NCBI GenBank assembly: GCA_025923175.1
Contig: JAICGL010000049.1
Span: 1-12,504, forward strand
DNA from: Acidimicrobiia bacterium
GTDB taxonomy: Bacteria > Actinomycetota > Acidimicrobiia > IMCC26256 > BP-133
Direction: 5' to 3'
DNA length: 12,504 bases
Shown here: positions 1 through 5,252 of the stretch, piece by piece
Position numbering within the stretch: the first letter of the stretch is position 1
Layout: each line of letters starts with the position of its first letter
Made by a program: the position numbers and the translations under genes
The notes under the pieces: model-generated
What the model was told of the DNA's origin: nothing
Databases searched by the model: none
Seen by the model: the letters and a program-made list of their open reading frames with translations, nothing else

Positions 1-1
1 G

Positions 2-907
2 CGCCTCTACGCCACCAACCCCGAGGCCGGCTTCTTCGGCGTCGCCCCCGGCACGTCAGAGAAGACGAACCCCAACGCCGTGGCCATGCTGACGCACGAC
101 TGCGTCTTCACCAACGTGGGGGAGACCGACGACGGCGACATCTGGTGGGAGGGCCTGACCGACACTCCGCCCGCTCACCTCAAGGACTGGAAGGGGCAGG
201 ACTGGACACCGGAGTCGGGGACGCCGGCCGCCCACCCCAACGCCCGCTTCACCGTGTCGGCAGCCCAGTGCCCGTCCATCGCCCCCGAGTGGGAAGACCC
301 GGCCGGCGTGCCCATCTCGGCCATCCTCTTCGGCGGCCGGCGGGCGACCAACGTGCCGCTGGTGACCGAGTCGTTCGACTGGGAACACGGCGTCTTCCTC
401 GGCTCAATCATGAGCTCGGAGACCACCGCCGCCCAGGCCGGCGCCGTCGGGAAGCTGCGCTTCGACCCCTTCGCCATGCTGCCGTTCTGTGGCTACAACA
501 TGGGCGACTACTTCAGCCACTGGCTCGAGATCGGAGCGGCCACCGACGCCGACAAGCTCCCGAAGCTCTTCTGGGTCAACTGGTTCCGCCGCGGCGACGA
601 CGGGGCGTTCCTGTGGCCCGGGTTCGGCGAGAACAGCCGTGTCCTCAAGTGGATCATCGAGCGGGTAGAAGGCGAGGGCGAGGCGGTCGACACGCCCATC
701 GGGCGGCTCCCAGCCGACGGCGCGCTCGACTCGACGGGGCTCGACATCGACCCGGCCGTGCTCGCGGAGCTCACCACGGTCGACCGTGACAAGTGGCGCG
801 TGGAGCTGCCCCAGATCGAAGCGCACTACGAGACGTTCGGTGCGCGCCTCCCCACCGTCCTCCACGACCAGCTGAAGGACCTCGAGAAGCGCCTCGCCGA
901 AAGCTAA
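2..907 (+). CDS. pckG: Phosphoenolpyruvate carboxykinase (GTP), 3' part
   Basis: Cytosolic gluconeogenic enzyme that converts oxaloacetate and GTP to phosphoenolpyruvate, GDP and CO2. The reading frame is open from base 2, so the start and the N-terminal half lie outside the window; 301 residues are visible of about 600 usual for the GTP family. Family signatures seen: NPEAGFFGVAPGT at the start of the fragment (residues 6-18), the FGGRR arginine segment near residues 110-114, and NWFRRGDDGAFLWPGFGEN near 167-185, which belongs to the nucleotide-binding region of GTP-type enzymes and not the ATP-type family. The C-terminus looks complete, ending ...LAES with TAA at 905-907. The last 18 bases are part of a tandem duplication shared with the convergent downstream gene. 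Family assignment is very secure; upstream context is unknown. Confidence 0.97.
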   Translation, partial: RLYATNPEAGFFGVAPGTSEKTNPNAVAMLTHDCVFTNVGETDDGDIWWEGLTDTPPAHLKDWKGQDWTPESGTPAAHPNARFTVSAAQCPSIAPEWEDPAGVPISAILFGGRRATNVPLVTESFDWEHGVFLGSIMSSETTAAQAGAVGKLRFDPFAMLPFCGYNMGDYFSHWLEIGAATDADKLPKLFWVNWFRRGDDGAFLWPGFGENSRVLKWIIERVEGEGEAVDTPIGRLPADGALDSTGLDIDPAVLAELTTVDRDKWRVELPQIEAHYETFGARLPTVLHDQLKDLEKRLAES

Positions 908-925
908 GCGCCTCGCCGAGAGCTA
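889..925. repeat. 19-bp-period tandem duplication spanning convergent stop codons
   Basis: Two 18-bp copies, 889-906 and 908-925, differ at a single base (A at 901 versus G at 920). The first copy carries the TAA of the PEP carboxykinase gene. The second copy ends in CTAG and provides, on the minus strand, the TAG stop (923-925) of the convergent gene. Period 19 is not a multiple of 3, so the second copy is out of frame with the first. It looks like a recent local duplication or slippage event. Confidence 0.85.
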
Positions 926-2389
926 GGCGCAGCGGGTCACGGTGAACGGGCCCTGCCCGGCCACCGTGGCTCCCGGCGTGTTCTGGGCCCAATCGGCCAG
1001 GGCTGCGCCCAGTTCAGCTGCCTTCTCGGGCGTGTCCATGGTGATCGCCAGCCGGACGCAGGTCTGGCCGCCGTTCTGCCAGGCCACGTAGCGGTCGGCG
1101 CCCCAGGCGTCGGCGGCGCTCTCGGCGTCTCCCGGGTCGAGCACCTGGGCGAGCATGAGCGAGAGCATCAGCTGGCCGAGCGATCCGGAGCGGACAGCGG
1201 GCCCGTCGGCGGCCGGGTCGGCCAGCGGCTTCGGCCCCTCACCGGCCAGGAACATGTCGGGGTGGATGATCTGCTCGGTGGTCCGCGGCGGCGCCTGGAA
1301 GGCGGCGTTGACCCGGGCGGCTCCGCCGTTGCTCATCAGGGCGTCGGCGAAACGGGGCCCAGACCCAAACGGGAAGGCGTACTGGACGAGGACGTAGTCG
1401 GGCAGGTCCTTCGGCAGCTGGCTGGCGAGGCGCTGCTGCTCGGCCTGGACCGACTGCTTGTCCTTGTCGGGGAGGGCGGCGATGAACCGGCTCTCGATGC
1501 GGGAGGCCGCTCCCTCGACCAGGCTGTCCCAGGCGACACCGGTCTCGTCATCGGGCGCCGTCAGGTCGGGCCGGTCGAGCTCGAAGTGCTGGTCGTAGTC
1601 GGCCCGCACGAGCTCGTGGACGATCGTCTTCAGCACGAAGGGGGTGAGGTTGCCCTCCCGGATGACGAGCTCGTTGGCCTTCACGTCGTAGAAGGCGGTG
1701 ACGCTGCCAGTCGAGAGGCGCTTCACCTGATCGGCCAGGTTGACGCCGGGCTCGATGATGCCCAGCGCCCGCAGCGTGGCCTCGGCCCGCCGGGCCCGTT
1801 CCATGGCCGGGTTCAGGCGGACGGCATTGAGCCGGTTTGTGAAGCTGCCGGCGTCGAGGACCGCCACCGGGACGGCGCCCTTGAACGGAAGGCTGGTTTC
1901 CTTCTCGACGTAAGGCCGTACCGTGTCGGCCACGTGGGCCCAGTCGGTGCCGCCCTTGGCCTTCTTGGCCGTCGTCGGGGTCGTGGCCGGGGCGGTGGCC
2001 GCCGGGCCGGAGGTGGGCGTCTCAACCGGGGGAGGGGTCACCGCGGCCGCGCCGGTCGTGGTCGTGGTCTCGCCGGGAGCCGTGGTGGTCGTCGTCTGCT
2101 CGAGGACCTGACCGGCGACCTTGTCGGTGGACTCCTTGTTGGGGTCGAGGAGCCGGGCGACAGCCTCGCGAGCGTTGTCGACGCCGTCGCGTGAGAGCGT
2201 GATCAGGTCGCGCCCACTGGCCTGCTCGGCAATGATGACGCCGTTGGCCGTAAGCAGGGCGGCGACGGCCATGGTGAGAAAGCGGACGAGGACTGGCTGC
2301 TCGCTGCGCTGAGGGCGCGCCGAAGGCATCGGCCGCCGGGAGCGGGCAGGCGTCGGACTCGGCACGGGCTCGGCCCTCCAGTGCATCAT
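923..2389 (-). CDS. Membrane-anchored secreted protein, degenerate HExxH metallopeptidase-like
   Basis: Predicted to be held in the membrane by one N-terminal helix (about residues 34-54) with the rest outside the cell. A low-complexity Thr/Pro/Ala linker (about 99-145, with TTTTTAPGETTTTTG) separates the anchor from a folded domain. That domain resembles actinobacterial putative zinc proteases that carry HELTHALDDQHF. Here the motif reads HELVRADYDQHF (residues 258-269): the second zinc His of HExxH is Arg. A downstream SLVEGAAS (Glu292) would hold the third ligand. Two late cysteines (444 and 487) could form a disulfide. The protein is therefore probably a non-catalytic relative. I chose the ATG at 2389 because GAAAGG lies 7 nt upstream; an in-frame GTG at 2437 would add 16 residues but has no clear ribosome site. 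The substrate or partner is unknown. Confidence 0.8.
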   Translation of the reverse strand: MMHWRAEPVPSPTPARSRRPMPSARPQRSEQPVLVRFLTMAVAALLTANGVIIAEQASGRDLITLSRDGVDNAREAVARLLDPNKESTDKVAGQVLEQTTTTTAPGETTTTTGAAAVTPPPVETPTSGPAATAPATTPTTAKKAKGGTDWAHVADTVRPYVEKETSLPFKGAVPVAVLDAGSFTNRLNAVRLNPAMERARRAEATLRALGIIEPGVNLADQVKRLSTGSVTAFYDVKANELVIREGNLTPFVLKTIVHELVRADYDQHFELDRPDLTAPDDETGVAWDSLVEGAASRIESRFIAALPDKDKQSVQAEQQRLASQLPKDLPDYVLVQYAFPFGSGPRFADALMSNGGAARVNAAFQAPPRTTEQIIHPDMFLAGEGPKPLADPAADGPAVRSGSLGQLMLSLMLAQVLDPGDAESAADAWGADRYVAWQNGGQTCVRLAITMDTPEKAAELGAALADWAQNTPGATVAGQGPFTVTRCA

Positions 2390-2463
2390 GAGCGGGCCTT
2401 TCGACGGCGCGAGGCCCGGGTCCTCTCCAGCCCTCACATGGTGGGCCCAGCTTCGACCGAGAT

Positions 2464-2511
2464 GTCCGGGTTATGCCGGACGTTCTGCTGTATTTGTGGG
2501 CGGCTACCGCC
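2464..2511 (-). terminator. Two small hairpins downstream of rpe
   Basis: The gap between the rpe stop and the next gene holds two GC hairpins. One has stem GTCCGG/CCGGAC (2464-2469 with 2476-2481, 6-nt loop). The other has stem GGCGG/CCGCC (2499-2503 with 2507-2511, 3-nt loop). Neither is followed by a T-run on the minus strand, so a weak or factor-dependent terminator after rpe is the most I would claim. No promoter for the downstream gene stands out in this gap. Confidence 0.3.
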
Positions 2512-2557
2512 GCCTCCCGGCCGTGTCCGGTGAGGGCGACGGCTTCCAGAGGCCCAG

Positions 2558-3244
2558 CTAGCGACCCTCGTGCGCCGCGGTGGCGCGGGCCCGGAGGTCG
2601 GAGACCGCATGCTCGAGGCCTTCGGGGTCCCGGAAGAGCGCGCTGCCGGCGACGAGCACGTCGGCACCGGCGCCGGCCGCCCCGGCGATCGTCGCGGGGG
2701 CGATACCACCGTCGACCTCGAGTTCGATGTCGAACCCGCTGTGGTCGATGAGCGTCCTGGCTTCAGCGATCTTGGGCTCCATGGTGGCGATGTAGGCCTG
2801 GCCGCCGAACCCGGGGTTGACCGTCATCACCAGGAGCAGGTCCATCAGGTCGACGACGTGGCGGACGGCCTCGATCCCGGTCGACGGGTTGAGCGCCACT
2901 CCCGACCGGGCTCCGAGGGCCCGGATCTCGCTCAGCGTCTTGTGGAGATGCGTGCAGGTCTCAGCATGGACGATGACCAGCTCGCAGCCGGCGTCGACGT
3001 AGCGGCCGAGGAGATCGTCGGGGTTGCTCACCATCAGGTGGGCCTCGAACCCGACGGCGACCCGGGGCCGGCAGGCGGCGATCACGTCGGGGCCGAAGGT
3101 CAGGTTGGGGACGAAGTGCCCGTCCATCACATCCCACTGGATGCGGTCGACCCCGGCCTTTTCCAGGGCGGCGACGTCGTCGCCGAGGCGCGAGAAGTCG
3201 GCGGGCAAAACGGAGGGCACGATCAGGGGAGAGCGGAGCGGCAT
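2558..3244 (-). CDS. rpe: Ribulose-phosphate 3-epimerase
   Basis: Cytosolic TIM-barrel enzyme of the pentose phosphate pathway that interconverts ribulose 5-phosphate and xylulose 5-phosphate. At 228 residues it has the usual family length. Seen: VPSVLPADFSRLG at the N-terminus, DVMDGHFVPN with catalytic Asp38, His69 in FEAHLMV, the phosphate loop MTVNPGFGGQ (about 140-149), and second catalytic Asp178 in EVDGGI. One oddity: the position two residues before Asp38, normally a metal-binding His (HxD), is Gln36 (IQWDVMDG). The ATG at 3244 gives the family-like N-terminus; a GTG at 3262 would add six residues but would overlap the -10-like TATCGT, which fits a leaderless transcript starting near 3244. 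Divergent from the ArsR gene. Confidence 0.96.
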   Translation of the reverse strand: MPLRSPLIVPSVLPADFSRLGDDVAALEKAGVDRIQWDVMDGHFVPNLTFGPDVIAACRPRVAVGFEAHLMVSNPDDLLGRYVDAGCELVIVHAETCTHLHKTLSEIRALGARSGVALNPSTGIEAVRHVVDLMDLLLVMTVNPGFGGQAYIATMEPKIAEARTLIDHSGFDIELEVDGGIAPATIAGAAGAGADVLVAGSALFRDPEGLEHAVSDLRARATAAHEGR

Positions 3245-3251
3245 GGGACTG

Positions 3252-3257
3252 ACGATA
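3252..3257 (-). promoter_or_regulatory. Putative -10 element of rpe (leaderless)
   Basis: Read on the minus strand, TATCGT (TANNNT type) ends 7 nt before the ATG at 3244. No Shine-Dalgarno sequence precedes that ATG, so transcription may start at or next to the start codon. No clear -35 box is visible. Confidence 0.4.
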
Positions 3258-3317
3258 CCCACACTTCGTGGCCCTCTGGGGGGTGATCTGTCAGGGGACC
3301 TCGACGGTTCTGATTAC

Positions 3318-3331
3318 CCCTGTGGTCAGGG
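3318..3331. other. Short inverted repeat in the rpe/ArsR intergenic region
   Basis: CCCTG (3318-3322) and CAGGG (3327-3331) form a perfect 5-bp inverted repeat around TGGT, 43 bp upstream of the ArsR start codon. ArsR-type repressors usually bind imperfect dyads in their own promoters, so this is a candidate autoregulatory operator. It is short and could be chance. The rest of the 130-bp divergent region shows no other strong signal. Confidence 0.25.
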
Positions 3332-3374
3332 AATTCTCCTGTCTACTTGAGGAAGCATGTGAGGCTGCGCTTAA

Positions 3375-3746
3375 ATGAAGGCCGTGGAAGCTGCGATTCG
3401 GGCCATCGCTGAGCGTCACCGGCGGGAAATTGTCCGTCTGGTCCGTGACCGGGAGCTGACGGCGGGACAGATCGCCTCGCACTTCGAGGTGAGCCGCCCC
3501 GCGGTTTCACAGCACCTCCGCATCCTGAAGGACAGCGGTTTGGTCACGGAGAGGCGTCAAGGCACACGTCGTTATTACAAGGCACGGGTGGAGGGGCTTG
3601 CCGAGCTCCGGGCCTTCCTCGAGGTGTTCCTCGGGGAGGACTCGTGGATCGAACCCCGACCCGGCGCCTCGACGCAGGCCTCCGGGCCTGACAACGAAAT
3701 CGTCCTCACCGACGCAGAACGAGCCAATCAGCCGGTCATCCGCTAG
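3375..3746 (+). CDS. ArsR/SmtB-family winged-helix transcriptional regulator
   Basis: Small dimeric DNA-binding repressor of 123 residues. The winged helix is clear: helix 2 around LTAGQIASHF (28-37), recognition helix SRPAVSQHLRILKDSGLV (40-57), and the wing TERRQGTRRYYKA (58-70). The protein has no cysteine, so the classical ELCVCDL metal site and other Cys-based sensors are absent. It resembles the ArsR branch that often pairs with SRPBCC/AHSA1 genes, but no such gene is in the window. A polar tail (about 90-123) extends past the usual dimerisation helix. The ATG is chosen because upstream in-frame codons hit stops; GTGAGG 10 nt upstream is a weak ribosome site. The gene converges on the Lrp gene with an 11-bp gap. 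Target genes and ligand are unknown. Confidence 0.9.
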   Translation: MKAVEAAIRAIAERHRREIVRLVRDRELTAGQIASHFEVSRPAVSQHLRILKDSGLVTERRQGTRRYYKARVEGLAELRAFLEVFLGEDSWIEPRPGASTQASGPDNEIVLTDAERANQPVIR

Positions 3747-3762
3747 GGCTGCGCGCCCTAGC
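3742..3762. terminator. Bidirectional hairpin containing both stop codons
   Basis: GCTAGGGC (3742-3749) and GCCCTAGC (3755-3762) form a perfect 8-bp stem with a 5-nt loop. The left arm contains the TAG of the ArsR gene (3744-3746), and the right arm contains, on the minus strand, the TAG of the Lrp gene (3758-3760). No T-tract follows on either strand. Its placement between two convergent genes suggests a shared bidirectional terminator or 3'-end stabiliser. Confidence 0.6.
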
Positions 3763-4255
3763 CCTTGACCCGGCGGAGCTTTCGCTCGCCTCCCGCGGCG
3801 TCCACCAGAGGGGTGACGCGGTAGGGGATCTGCTCGGACAGGGCGATGACCGTCTGCGTGCGGTTGATGCCCTGGACCTCCAGGATCCGGTTCAGGACCT
3901 CCTGGAGGTGGTCGTTGCTGCGGGCGACGACCCGGCACAGGAGGTCGTCGGCTCCCGTGGTGGCGTGGGCCTCGAGGACCTCCGGGATCTCCCGGAGGTG
4001 GGCGACGACGTCGCCGAGGCGGCCCTGGGCGATATCGATGGTGGTAAAGGCCAGCACGCCGTAACCCATGGCCCGCACGTCGAGGTGGGGAGCGAAGCTC
4101 GTGATCACCCCGTTGCTGACGAGGCGGTCGACGTGGGCCTGGGCCGTGCCACGGGCCACCTCCGCCCGGCGCGACAGCTCGAGCATCCCGATCCGGGAGC
4201 CCTCTGAAAGCACCCGGAGGACCCGCCAATCGACGGTGTCAAGAGGCTCCGGCAC
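3758..4255 (-). CDS. Lrp/AsnC-family transcriptional regulator
   Basis: Feast/famine regulator of 165 residues, the usual size. The N-terminal helix-turn-helix spans about residues 6-56 (LDTVDWRVLRVLSEGSRIGM, then ELSRRAEVARGTAQAHVDRL). A C-terminal RAM ligand and oligomerisation domain follows (about 67-142), including the effector-loop region GADDLLCRVVARSNDHL (101-117). Proteins of this family bind amino acids or related metabolites and assemble as octamers that wrap DNA. The gene is divergent from an HDO-HPPD operon, so a tyrosine- or phenylalanine-related ligand and control of that operon are the natural inference. The start is a GTG at 4255 with no Shine-Dalgarno sequence but TAGAGT 6 nt before it. 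A palindrome in the shared upstream region is the likely operator. Confidence 0.94.
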   Translation of the reverse strand: MPEPLDTVDWRVLRVLSEGSRIGMLELSRRAEVARGTAQAHVDRLVSNGVITSFAPHLDVRAMGYGVLAFTTIDIAQGRLGDVVAHLREIPEVLEAHATTGADDLLCRVVARSNDHLQEVLNRILEVQGINRTQTVIALSEQIPYRVTPLVDAAGGERKLRRVKG

Positions 4256-4261
4256 AGGCGG

Positions 4262-4267
4262 ACTCTA
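4262..4267 (-). promoter_or_regulatory. Putative -10 element of the Lrp gene (leaderless)
   Basis: On the minus strand TAGAGT (TANNNT type) lies exactly 6 nt before the GTG start at 4255, and no ribosome binding site is present. This spacing is typical of leaderless transcripts in actinobacteria. Confidence 0.45.
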
Positions 4268-4326
4268 CCGCCGCCCCCGAGAAGGTGGGCAATGTGGCCG
4301 GAATGCTCGACAGATGTCCAATTTGA

Positions 4327-4343
4327 TTGAGCAGTTTGCTCAA
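4327..4343. promoter_or_regulatory. Candidate Lrp operator palindrome
   Basis: TTGAGCA-GTT-TGCTCAA is a perfect 7-bp inverted repeat with a 3-bp spacer in an AT-rich island inside GC-rich DNA. It lies in the region shared by the Lrp gene and the divergent HDO-HPPD operon, ending 15 bp before a consensus -35 box. Related half-sites are TGCTCGA at 4304-4310 and CTGAGCA at 4391-4397; like-oriented half-sites are about 33 and 64 bp apart, near 3 and 6 helical turns. Size and symmetry fit Lrp/AsnC sites. Confidence 0.6.
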
Positions 4344-4358
4344 CAAAAGCTAAACATG

Positions 4359-4387
4359 TTGACAGATCTGGGCAGCAGGCGTCCACT
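4359..4387 (+). promoter_or_regulatory. Putative promoter of the HDO-HPPD operon
   Basis: A perfect TTGACA -35 box is at 4359-4364. With a 17-bp spacer the -10 would be TCCACT at 4382-4387, a poor match (3 of 6). A strong -35 with a weak -10 suits an activated promoter. Transcription would start near 4394, leaving a leader of about 30 nt that includes the ribosome binding site. Confidence 0.45.
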
Positions 4388-4411
4388 TGACTGAGCATCG
4401 GCGCATCAGGC

Positions 4412-4418
4412 AAAGGAG
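4412..4418 (+). promoter_or_regulatory. Strong ribosome binding site of the HDO gene
   Basis: AAAGGAG with a 6-nt spacer to the ATG at 4425. It fixes that start and contrasts with the Shine-Dalgarno-less divergent regulator. Confidence 0.8.
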
Positions 4419-4424
4419 CCTCCC

Positions 4425-5252
4425 ATGCCCGTCCGTACCTCCGGTGACCTCGCCCGATTTCGCTCGCGGGTGGAGGCCCTCGTCCACCACCACCCCGTGG
4501 TGGTCGACAACGCCTACACCCGCTGGTTCGCCGAGGGCACGGCCGACCGTGACGAGGTCCGCCACCTGACCGTTCAGTTCTCCGTCTTCAGCCACCTGTT
4601 CGTCGAGGCGCAGTTTCGCAAGGTGATGAACGCGGCCGACCTCGAGTCCTACCGGTCAGGCAAGGAGATCCTCATGAACGAACTCGGGGTCGTGTTCCGG
4701 CCAACGAAGGCCGGGCAGGCCGTCCCCGAAGGCGAGGATCCCGACATCGTCGGCACCGAGGGTACGGTCGACGGGGGCCGGTTCCGCTTCACCGCCGCCC
4801 ATTTCGAGTGGCTGCTCCGCTTCGGCGCCCCGCTCGGGCTGGGGTTCGACGAGATGGGCAAGCGCCGCCACGGCACCGCCTCCACGTTGTTCTTCTGTGA
4901 CGAGCTGTTCCGGATCTACGGCTCAGAGGACGCCTCGATCGCCGAGGGCGCGTCGTACGCCGTGGAGAACTGGGCCGCCGCCGGGTTCTGGAAGGAGCTC
5001 ATCGCCGGGCTCACCGCCTTCAAGGAGCGGGAGTGCCCCGAGCTGCCGCTCGGCTTCTGGATCTGGCACGACAAGATCGAGGACCAGCACGCCGCCCACA
5101 CCGCCGACGAGCTGGCCGAGGCCTTCTTCCGGCCCGACTTCGACGAGAACAAGTTCCTGGCCGGCGCCGCCGAGATGCTCGACGGCGTGAAGGCCTTCTG
5201 GGACGGGCTCGAGGCCGACCGACTCGCCTACGAGGAGCGGCACGTCGCATGA
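4425..5252 (+). CDS. Heme-oxygenase-like diiron oxidase (TenA-like iron-containing redox enzyme)
   Basis: A 275-residue all-helical protein of the TenA/PqqC-like fold. Candidate metal ligands seen in order: Glu61 (FVEAQF), Glu86 (MNELG), His126 (AAHFEWLL), Glu181 (AVENW), then His215, Glu219 and His222 in WHDKIEDQH. This order, and the spacing except between Glu86 and His126, match what I recall for HDO enzymes such as SznF (Glu, Glu, His, Glu, HxxxDxxH); here the Asp is Glu. About 30 extra residues (91-120) lie between the second and third ligands. HDO members use Fe2 and O2 for N-oxygenation, oxidative C-C cleavage and related reactions, so the reaction cannot be named here. It is first in the operon and overlaps the HPPD gene by ATGA, which implies a linked role in tyrosine or aromatic metabolism. 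A thiaminase role is unlikely given the iron ligands. Confidence 0.82.
   Translation: MPVRTSGDLARFRSRVEALVHHHPVVVDNAYTRWFAEGTADRDEVRHLTVQFSVFSHLFVEAQFRKVMNAADLESYRSGKEILMNELGVVFRPTKAGQAVPEGEDPDIVGTEGTVDGGRFRFTAAHFEWLLRFGAPLGLGFDEMGKRRHGTASTLFFCDELFRIYGSEDASIAEGASYAVENWAAAGFWKELIAGLTAFKERECPELPLGFWIWHDKIEDQHAAHTADELAEAFFRPDFDENKFLAGAAEMLDGVKAFWDGLEADRLAYEERHVA

Noticed and set aside
2050..2105. GT/TC-rich repeat-like DNA that looks like a microsatellite
   Set aside because: It encodes the Thr-rich linker of the membrane-anchored protein through repeated Thr codons; composition explains it.
1262..2194. Long plus-strand frame of 310 codons antisense to the peptidase-like gene
   Set aside because: Low-complexity Gly/Arg/Val composition typical of antisense GC-rich frames; the minus-strand frame has a membrane anchor, a linker and family motifs.
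5033..5248. Upstream extension of the HPPD frame to 5033
   Set aside because: The segment is an Arg/Ala-rich out-of-frame reading of the HDO gene; the family N-terminus begins after the ATG at 5249.
4425..5252. Thiaminase II (TenA) or PqqC as alternative for the HDO gene
   Set aside because: Those enzymes do not need the Glu/Glu/His/Glu/HxxxExxH metal set, which is complete here.
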